Assembly: GCF_014204935.1 (NCBI RefSeq)
Contig: NZ_JACHMJ010000001.1
Location: forward strand, 806,001-870,000
Length of the DNA stretch: 64,000 nt
DNA from: Conyzicola lurida
GTDB lineage: Bacteria > Actinomycetota > Actinomycetes > Actinomycetales > Microbacteriaceae
Direction: 5' to 3'
The position numbers and the translations under genes were made by a program. Of this stretch, positions 58,313 through 64,000 are shown piece by piece. How positions within the stretch are numbered: position 1 is the stretch's first letter; the number at the start of each line of letters is the position of its first letter. Below the pieces are notes generated by a model. That model saw only the letters and a program-made list of their open reading frames with translations, had not been told where the DNA came from and did no database searches.

Positions 58313-59731
58313 ATGACCGACACCCCCGAGATTCCCGCAACACCCGTCAACGCAACACCCCCCGTACCCCCGCAGCCGCCCGTACCCCGCGCGCTTGCCG
58401 AGGCTCCTGCTGCACCCAGCGCTACGACGCTCGCGTACACCCAGCCTCTGAACGACGCACCTCCCGCGCCGCCGACGTCGCCGCCCGCCGCGCCCAAGAA
58501 CTCCGGCGAATCGTTCCGCCGCACCCGCCCCGTCGTGCTCGTGGCGGCCATCGCCGTCGCAGCCCTCGTCGGCGGCGTCTCCGGCGCGGGCGTCACGCTC
58601 CTCGCCTCGAACAACAACTCCGGCTCGACGGTCACGGCGATCACCACGCCCGCCAACGTCACGGTCAACAACCCCGAGAACGCGACCACGGTCACCGGTG
58701 TGGCAGCGAAGGCTTCCGCGTCCGTCGTGACGATCTCCGCGACATCCAGCGACTCTGGCGGCACCGGTTCCGGCGTCGTCTTGAGCAAGGACGGCTACGT
58801 CCTGACCAACACGCACGTCGTGACCCTCGACGGTGCGACCGGCGACGCGACCATCTCCGTGCAGACCAACGACGGACGCCTCTTCACCGCGACCGTCGTC
58901 GGCACCGACCCGATCTCCGACCTCGCGGTCATCAAGCTCGACGGCGCGACCGACCTCCAGCCGGCTACGTTCGCCGACTCGAGCGAGCTCAACGTCGGCG
59001 ACGGCGCGATCGCTATAGGCGCCCCGCTCGGCCTCTCCGGCACTGTCACCGACGGCATCGTGAGCGCGATCAACCGCAGCATCACGATTGCGTCCTCCGC
59101 GGCCCCGACCGAGACCCAGTCGGAAGACGACTCGACCACCCCCGGCGAATCCAGCCCGTTCGACTTCTACATTCCGGACGAGGAGAACCCGACCGCGCCG
59201 ACCACGAGCTCGTCGACGATCTCCCTCGCCGTTATCCAGACGGATGCCGCGATCAACCCGGGTAACTCAGGTGGTGCGCTGCTCAACACCGACGGCGAGA
59301 TCATCGGCATCAACGTCGCGATCGCCAGCGCGGGCGGCACCAGCGCCGCGTCGCAGTCGGGCAGCATCGGCGTCGGCTTCGCCATCCCGTCGAACCTGGC
59401 CGAGCGCGTCTCCAAGGAGATCATCGCCAACGGTTCCGCCACCCACGGCCTCCTCGGCGCCTCGATCGTCGACGTGACCGAGGACGACACCCAGACCGAC
59501 AGCGCGACCGTCGGAGCGAGCATCCGTGAAATCTCGGCCGGTGGAGCCGCCGAAGCAGCCGGTCTGAAGGTCGGCGACATCGTCACCGGCATCGACGGCC
59601 TGCCCATCACCGGCAAGACGGACCTCACCGCCCAGGTGCGTGCCCTCGCCGGCGGCGCCAAGACGACCATCACCTACGTCCGCGACGGCAAGTCCGCGAA
59701 CACCGATGTCACTCTGGGCACCCTGAGCTAG
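58313..59731 (+). CDS. HtrA/DegP-type membrane-anchored serine protease with PDZ domain
   Basis: A 472-residue protease. A long proline/alanine-rich cytosolic N-terminus (1-65) precedes one membrane helix (VVLVAAIAVAALVGGVSGAG). The trypsin-like domain has His168 in LTNTHVV, Asp203 in ISDLAVIKLD and Ser319 in NPGNSGGALLN. An acidic insertion (ETQSEDDSTTPGESS) lies between. A C-terminal PDZ domain (GGAAEAAGLKVGDIVTGIDG) completes it. It degrades misfolded extracytoplasmic proteins. It stands alone with its own terminator. Confidence 0.93.
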   Translation: MTDTPEIPATPVNATPPVPPQPPVPRALAEAPAAPSATTLAYTQPLNDAPPAPPTSPPAAPKNSGESFRRTRPVVLVAAIAVAALVGGVSGAGVTLLASNNNSGSTVTAITTPANVTVNNPENATTVTGVAAKASASVVTISATSSDSGGTGSGVVLSKDGYVLTNTHVVTLDGATGDATISVQTNDGRLFTATVVGTDPISDLAVIKLDGATDLQPATFADSSELNVGDGAIAIGAPLGLSGTVTDGIVSAINRSITIASSAAPTETQSEDDSTTPGESSPFDFYIPDEENPTAPTTSSSTISLAVIQTDAAINPGNSGGALLNTDGEIIGINVAIASAGGTSAASQSGSIGVGFAIPSNLAERVSKEIIANGSATHGLLGASIVDVTEDDTQTDSATVGASIREISAGGAAEAAGLKVGDIVTGIDGLPITGKTDLTAQVRALAGGAKTTITYVRDGKSANTDVTLGTLS

Positions 59732-59747
59732 GCACGGCAGATCGCCA

Positions 59748-59785
59748 CGAAAGGCACGGAGCGCATCGTCGCCCCGTGCCTTTCG
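59748..59785 (+). terminator. Intrinsic terminator after the HtrA-like gene
   Basis: CGAAAGGCACGG (59748-59759) and CCGTGCCTTTCG (59774-59785) form a perfect 12-bp stem with a 14-nt loop, 17 bp after the stop codon. Confidence 0.85.
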
Positions 59786-59869
59786 GCGTTCCGCGACGTC
59801 GGCGTCTCAGGTGGCTCTGCCCCGGCTGATAGGCTCAACCGACCCACCCCAGCACGAGTATTGGATCAC

Positions 59870-60919
59870 ATGGCCGACACGGCAGACGCGATTTCCGGAG
59901 TGTCCTACGTGATGCCGGTTCTCAACGAGGCTCTCTACATCGAGAACGCCATTGAGACGGTTTTCAGTCAGGACTTCGGCGGCGAGAAGGAGCTCATCCT
60001 CGCTCTCGGCCCGTCGACGGATGGCACCGACGCGATCGTCGAGCGACTGGTCGCGGCCGACCCGCGCATCCGCACCGTGCACAACCCCGAGACCGACATC
60101 CCGGTGGGCCTCAACCTCGCCATCCGCGCCAGCTCGTACCCGATCATCGTGCGGGTCGACGCCCACTCCGAGCTCGAACCGGGATACACCCGCCGCGCGA
60201 TCGAGACGCTCGCCCGCACCCAGGCCGCCAACGTCGGCGGCGTGATGCACGCGCGCGGCAAGACCCCGTTCCAGAGCGCCGCCGCCCGCGGCTACAACAG
60301 CCGCTTCGGCCTCGGCGGTGCCCGCTACCACTCCAGCGGCAGCGAGGGTCCGGCCGAGTCCGCCTACCTCGGCGTCTTCCGCCGCGAGGTGCTCGACGAG
60401 GTCGACTACTTCGACGAGACGCTGCGCCGCGGCGAGGACTGGGAACTCAACCTGCGCATCCGCGGGGCGGGACACACGGTCTGGTTCGATCCCGCGCTCA
60501 AGGTGACCTACTGGCCGCGCGAGAGCTGGTCCAAGCTCGCGCGCCAGTTCTGTGCGACCGGCATCTGGCGCGGCGAGCTCGTGCGCCGCTACAAGGGCCG
60601 CAACCCGTGGCGCTTCTTCGTGCCGCCGGTGCTCGTGCTGACCGTGCTCGCCACCCTCGTGGTGCTCGTTCTGCAGCTGACCGGTGTGCTCGACGGCTGG
60701 CTCAGCCTGGCGGCATCCCTTATCTACCTCGGCCCGCTCGCCTACATTCTGCTCGTCGCCTGGCTCGCCTTCGTCGCCGACCGGGGAGCCAGCCTGCTCG
60801 ACCGCTGGTTCTTCCTCGTCGTGCTGCCGACGATGCACCTCAGCTGGGGCGTCGGCTTCATCCTCGGCCTCGTGCGCGGCGCGCGCGACTCCGTCGACAC
60901 CTCGCGCACCGAGATCTAG
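59870..60919 (+). CDS. Family 2 glycosyltransferase with C-terminal membrane helices
   Basis: A 349-residue GT2. The N-terminal GT-A domain has VSYVMPVLNEALYIENAIE (nucleotide site), VRVDAHSELEPGY (DxD-like DAH), SAYLGVFRREVLDEVDYFDE and RRGEDWELNLRI (general base ED). Three membrane helices (about 245-340) follow, ending with GLVRGARDSVD. This is the pattern of exopolysaccharide or succinoglycan-type transferases. ATG 59870 is preferred to a TTG three codons upstream. Its stop codon lies in the first unit of a 17-bp tandem repeat. It is next to two TagF-like genes, indicating a wall or capsule polymer role. Confidence 0.88.
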   Translation: MADTADAISGVSYVMPVLNEALYIENAIETVFSQDFGGEKELILALGPSTDGTDAIVERLVAADPRIRTVHNPETDIPVGLNLAIRASSYPIIVRVDAHSELEPGYTRRAIETLARTQAANVGGVMHARGKTPFQSAAARGYNSRFGLGGARYHSSGSEGPAESAYLGVFRREVLDEVDYFDETLRRGEDWELNLRIRGAGHTVWFDPALKVTYWPRESWSKLARQFCATGIWRGELVRRYKGRNPWRFFVPPVLVLTVLATLVVLVLQLTGVLDGWLSLAASLIYLGPLAYILLVAWLAFVADRGASLLDRWFFLVVLPTMHLSWGVGFILGLVRGARDSVDTSRTEI

Positions 60920-60973
60920 CTAGCACCGAGATCTAGCTAGCACCGCGATCGGGCTAGTACCGGGATCTCGCTA
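60906..60973. repeat. Four tandem 17-bp units between GT2 and TagF-like genes
   Basis: Units at 60906-60922, 60923-60939, 60940-60956 and 60957-60973. Units 1 and 2 are identical (GCACCGAGATCTAGCTA); units 3 and 4 are variants. Unit 1 holds the GT2 stop (TAG at 60917-60919). Unit 4 ends with CTA at 60971-60973, which is the TAG stop of the convergent gene. The units carry short palindromes (AGATCT and CTAGCTAG). Confidence 0.9.
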
Positions 60974-62491
60974 GCCGACCGCCCCGCGCTTCAGCAGCCG
61001 GGCCACGACGCGCGCGGCCGAGCCGCCGTCGTCGCGCGGGTTGAACCGTTCGCGCCACGCGGCGTACTTCTCCGCATAGAGGCCGGATGACGCGTCCCGG
61101 TCCCGCACGAGACCGACGAGTTCCGCGGCGTCCTGCACCACCGGTCCCGGAGCGGCCGCGTCGAGGTCGAAGTAGAACCCGCGCAGCTGCTCGCGGTAGT
61201 GGTCGAGGTCGGGGGCGAAGAAGAACATCGGCTTGCCGGTGACGCTGAAGTCGAACATGACCGACGAGTAGTCGGTGATGAGCGCGTCGGCGACGAGGAA
61301 CAGCTCGGTGACGTCGGGGTAGCCGGTGACGTCGAGGATGTTGCTCGCGCGCACGTCGCGCCCGGGGAGCAGCGTGCGGGAGTGGCCGCGGATCAGGGTG
61401 ACGTAGCCCGGTCCGAGTGCGTCGGTGAACGCCGCGACATCCAAGTGGTCGATGTGTTCGGGCCGGTCGTCCCGCCAGGTCGGCGCGTACAGCAGCACGG
61501 TGACGTTACGGGGGAGCCCGAGGCGCTCGCGCACGGCGTCGGGGTCGGGGGAGACCAGGGCATCGTCGCGCGGATAGCCCTCCTGCCAGATCGGGCCGAG
61601 GAACGCGTAGGCGGAGCGGAAGACCGCCGTGCTGTGCGCGTTCTGCGACAGCATGATGCTCCAGCGGCCGCGTTCGCGGATGGTGGCGAGCGCGGTGCGC
61701 AGGCCGACGCCCGGGCGGCCGAGCGCGATCTTCTTGAGCGGGGTGCCGTGCCAGGTCTGCAGCACGGTCTGGAACCGGCGCCTGGCGAACCGGTTGCGCA
61801 GCCAGTCGTTGACGACGAGCAGACGCGCCGACCCCCGGATGCGCCACCACTCGGCGCTGCCCTCGATCAGCGCGACGGACCCCTCGGGGACCTCGACCGA
61901 GGCGTCGACGACGCTCCAGTAGCGGGCGATGTCGGGGCGCGTCGCCGCGAACTCGCGGTCGAGCGCGAGCGGGTTGCAGGTCGCGCTCTGGCCGTAGAAG
62001 CTCTCGAAGAAGACGGCGTCGAGCGGGGCGCGCTTGGCCGAGCGGTAGTCGTTCTCGAGGGCGGCCTGGTTCTCCCGGCCGCGTTCCGCGTCGGTGAGCG
62101 GCGGCACGAGCTCGAGGCGGAGGACGCCGTCCACGACGGCCGCGGTGGCGCGGAGCCAGCCGGGCACGAGGATGTCGTCAGAGGTCTGCTCCGCGGCGTG
62201 GAGGGGCGCGGCCGACCCGTCGTCGGCGAGCTGCACCGCGGTGTAGCTGCCCGAGGGCGCGGGCAGCAGGGCTCCGCGCCAGCGCGACACGAGCAGCGGG
62301 AACTCGGCCCGCCAACCGTCCCCGTCGACGATGACGGTACCCGGCAGGTCCTGGCGCGGACCGCGCAGCACGAGTGCGCCCGGGCGGCCGGTGCCGGACA
62401 GCGTGAGCGTCGGGCGTTCGCCGGGCACGAAGCGGGCGGACTCGACCGCCACGTCACGCGCAACCGGGCCGGCGGGAGGTGTCGCGCTCAT
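60971..62491 (-). CDS. CDP-glycerol glycerophosphotransferase (TagF-like), longer
   Basis: A 506-residue enzyme of the TagB/TagF family. About 150 N-terminal residues form a beta-rich accessory domain, then the GT-B-like catalytic part: LQTWHGTPLKKIALGRPG (His), VTVLLYAPTWRDD, LIRGHSRTLLPG (His), LITDYSSVMFDFSVTGKP and MFFFAPDLDHYREQLRGF. It polymerises polyol-phosphate chains of teichoic-acid type. The ATG at 62491 overlaps the stop of the upstream TagF-like gene by 4 bp (ATGA), so the two are coupled. Reading upstream in frame would run antisense through that gene. Confidence 0.9.
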   Translation of the reverse strand: MSATPPAGPVARDVAVESARFVPGERPTLTLSGTGRPGALVLRGPRQDLPGTVIVDGDGWRAEFPLLVSRWRGALLPAPSGSYTAVQLADDGSAAPLHAAEQTSDDILVPGWLRATAAVVDGVLRLELVPPLTDAERGRENQAALENDYRSAKRAPLDAVFFESFYGQSATCNPLALDREFAATRPDIARYWSVVDASVEVPEGSVALIEGSAEWWRIRGSARLLVVNDWLRNRFARRRFQTVLQTWHGTPLKKIALGRPGVGLRTALATIRERGRWSIMLSQNAHSTAVFRSAYAFLGPIWQEGYPRDDALVSPDPDAVRERLGLPRNVTVLLYAPTWRDDRPEHIDHLDVAAFTDALGPGYVTLIRGHSRTLLPGRDVRASNILDVTGYPDVTELFLVADALITDYSSVMFDFSVTGKPMFFFAPDLDHYREQLRGFYFDLDAAAPGPVVQDAAELVGLVRDRDASSGLYAEKYAAWRERFNPRDDGGSAARVVARLLKRGAVG

Positions 62492-63750
62492 TCGTGCTCT
62501 TTCAGCCGGGTGATGATCTGGGAATACACTCTGACAGTATTCTCGCCGTCCCGGAACGCGTGGTGCGCCGTGGCGAGCGCGTCGGAGTGGCGCTCGAGCC
62601 GAGCCCGGGCATCCGGCTCGTCGACGGTCGCGACCAGATCGAGCACCGCGCCCCAGTCGCGCACCTCGGCGCCGCCGCTGAACGTGTCGTAGGGCACGTA
62701 GAGCCCGCGGCTCGCCTCGTACGTCTCGACGTCGGGGCTGAGGAACAGGATCGGACGGCCGGTGAGCGCGAAGTCGAACGCGATGGACGAGTAGTCGGTG
62801 ATCAGCACGTCGACGGCGGGAAGCACGGGGGTGACGTCGGTGCGCTGCTGCGCGCCGAGCAGGCGGATGCGCGGGCTGAGCGCGAAACCGTCCGCATAGT
62901 CGCCGACCCCGTGCGGGTGCGGCCGCACGACGAGCAGGGAGTCGGTGCGCTCGAGCACGCCGACGATGCGCCGCCACTCGTCGGCCGTCGGGATGCCGGG
63001 ATCGATTTCGCCGTCGCGCCAGGTCGGGGCATAGAGCAGCACCCGCTGCCCGGTCGGCTCGAGCCCGAGGGAACCGAACAGCAGGGCGCGCGCTGTCGCG
63101 GTGCGTTCGGACTCGGTCCCGGCCACCATCACGTCGTCGCGCGGGTCGCCGGTGACGACCACGCGGTCGGCGGGCAGGGCGAAGGCGCTGCGCAGACGTG
63201 AGGCCGAGACGGCGGATGCCGCGGGCATCAGGTCGATCGCCCGGGCGCCGCCGCGGTACATGAACCGCATCAAGCGGCGCACGAGCGCGGAGTCCGGGAG
63301 CAACCGCGTACGCACCGTCGCGGGGGAGTCGAGGTTGATCAGCTTCAACGGGATGCCGTGCCAGAGCTGCACGACGAACGCGCCACGGATTCCGTACCGG
63401 TTCGCGTCGCCGAACCCGTGCGTCACCACCACCACGCGGGCGCGCAGGGTCGCCAGAAGTCCCTGCCGCGACGACTTCAGCACAGCGGGGATGCCGAGCG
63501 CCTCGGCGGCGTCGAGATCGCGCTCGTCGCGCGCGAGCCAGAGCAGGCTGAGCGACGGATCGGACGCGCGAACGACACGGTAGAGCGCGAGAGCCCCCTC
63601 GCCGATTCCCGGGCCGGAGCCGAACACCCAGAGGTCGCGACGGCGGGGAATGACACCGCTCGCCAGCGCGCCGAGAGCGTAGCCGGGGAGGGCGAGGATC
63701 TTCTTCGCGTTCCCCGCGGCGAAGGTGAATCCCGGCGCGGTCTGAGGCAC
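62488..63750 (-). CDS. CDP-glycerol glycerophosphotransferase (TagF-like), shorter
   Basis: A 420-residue second member of the TagF family: VVQLWHGIPLKLINLDSP (His), RVLLYAPTWRDGEID, VVRPHPHGVGDY, VLITDYSSIAFDFALTGRP and ILFLSPDVETYEASRGLY. It lacks the N-terminal beta domain of its partner. The pair may act in series, with one priming and one elongating enzyme. GTG start at 63750; TACTCT lies five bases upstream on the minus strand, so the mRNA is leaderless. It diverges from the partial gene at 63848. Confidence 0.9.
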   Translation of the reverse strand: MPQTAPGFTFAAGNAKKILALPGYALGALASGVIPRRRDLWVFGSGPGIGEGALALYRVVRASDPSLSLLWLARDERDLDAAEALGIPAVLKSSRQGLLATLRARVVVVTHGFGDANRYGIRGAFVVQLWHGIPLKLINLDSPATVRTRLLPDSALVRRLMRFMYRGGARAIDLMPAASAVSASRLRSAFALPADRVVVTGDPRDDVMVAGTESERTATARALLFGSLGLEPTGQRVLLYAPTWRDGEIDPGIPTADEWRRIVGVLERTDSLLVVRPHPHGVGDYADGFALSPRIRLLGAQQRTDVTPVLPAVDVLITDYSSIAFDFALTGRPILFLSPDVETYEASRGLYVPYDTFSGGAEVRDWGAVLDLVATVDEPDARARLERHSDALATAHHAFRDGENTVRVYSQIITRLKEHE

Positions 63751-63847
63751 GCCCTAGAGTAACAGCCGCCGGCTGGGCCGGTATCAGGTGGGTAACGGTG
63801 CGCCCCGCGTGCGGCACCCGTGCAGGGGGTACTGATTTAATCGGGGC

Positions 63848-64000
63848 GTGCCACTCCTCAAAGACGTCAGAGCCGCTCGACGAGTGCTCCTCAACATCAT
63901 CCGTTCCCGCAGTTCCCGGGCCGAGCTCGCCCGACGCCTGCCGACGGTGCCGAAGCCCGAGAACGGCTCGGTGCAGGTCGTCGTCTACTTCGCCGACTCC
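63848..64000 (+). CDS. Partial gene, possibly wall-polymer transferase, 3' end missing
   Basis: Starts with GTG at 63848 and remains open to the window edge: 51 residues, beginning with MPLLKDVRAARRVLLN and continuing to GSVQVVVYFADS. TTTAAT at 63836-63841 lies six bases ahead, a leaderless arrangement. The context (two TagF-like genes) suggests a glycosyl- or glycerophosphotransferase; VVVYFADS resembles the first strand of such a protein. The fragment is too short to name. Confidence 0.6.
   Translation, partial: MPLLKDVRAARRVLLNIIRSRSSRAELARRLPTVPKPENGSVQVVVYFADS

Noticed and set aside
60971-63817. A single 948-residue protein on the minus strand
   Set aside because: The upstream half is out of frame with the second TagF-like gene. 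The ATGA overlap at 62488-62491 shows two separate genes.
1-64000. KOPS-type (FtsK-orienting) meaning of the GGATGCCG motif
   Set aside because: The split is 22 to 20 between strands, without the strong polarity expected of such a signal on one replichore.
1-64000. CRISPR array or cas genes
   Set aside because: No regularly spaced repeat with unique spacers. The only tandem repeats are the 17-bp and 25-bp direct units without spacers, and the 48-bp period copies inside a gene fragment.

Overview
The window is a continuous stretch of high-GC (roughly two thirds GC or more) actinobacterial chromosome. Gene content and order point to the order Micrococcales, most likely the family Microbacteriaceae: DUF3117 and DUF3107 microproteins, AdnAB instead of RecBCD, an UvrD2-type helicase, UPF0182, DUF2342 and CmtR, plus many genes with a -10-like hexamer directly in front of the start codon (leaderless mRNAs). 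I see no phage, plasmid, transposase or CRISPR. Two genes are interrupted and one survives only as a fragment.

Layout. 1-9.2 kb: the end of a PIG-V-like mannosyltransferase, DUF3117, an O-methyltransferase, tatB, an aldehyde dehydrogenase, a LysR regulator facing a 36-residue membrane peptide, a glycolipid-binding-domain protein, and a translationally coupled set (PRC/MgtE_N/CBS protein, DUF1003, Mrp) facing a stress-type membrane protein. From memory this resembles the Mycobacterium tuberculosis Rv1220c-Rv1234 block without its sigE-rseA-htrA part. 9.2-14.4 kb: TetR and ArsR-like regulators, Xaa-Pro aminopeptidase, an EEP hydrolase, a PHP phosphoesterase and DUF805.

14.4-34.4 kb: DEAD-box helicase, ferritin-like protein, DUF3107, adnA-adnB, a phosphotransferase-fold pseudokinase, a NudC-like Nudix protein, uvrD2, an amber-interrupted ThiF-like gene, DUF2342, a PDZ/Lon-like protease and UPF0182. 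This is the counterpart of the mycobacterial Rv3193c-Rv3211 region and looks like a conserved DNA-repair/RNA-metabolism block.

34.4-43.5 kb: a frameshifted methyltransferase, initiator tRNA-Met, convergent secreted GH30 and GH3 glycosidases, a CmtR-CDF metal efflux pair, an F420-reductase-like oxidoreductase and an AI-2E-type membrane protein. 43.6-51.2 kb: a complete mannitol PTS locus (PRD regulator opposite an orphan IIB, HPr, enzyme I, MtlA, MtlF, MtlD), so that the general PTS proteins are part of the mannitol operon. 51.2-55.3 kb: a nitrilase-family amidase, a receiver-PIG-L deacetylase fusion, a single-domain response regulator and a membrane histidine kinase. The last three look like a phosphorelay that could control a deacetylase. 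55.5-64 kb: an aminotransferase, a lipoprotein and a PKD-like secreted protein (in an AT-richer patch), an HtrA-type protease, and a cell-wall polymer cluster (GT2, two TagF-like transferases, and a partial gene at the edge).

The strongest signal outside genes is the 11-mer GGATGCCGCGG/CCGCGGCATCC, found 13 times by eye, with its 8-mer core GGATGCCG found 42 times, far above what composition predicts and evenly split between strands. Other non-gene signals are a TGAGCCTGTCGAAG palindromic repeat family that surrounds a gene fragment, and a 4 x 17-bp tandem repeat that carries the stop codons of two convergent genes.
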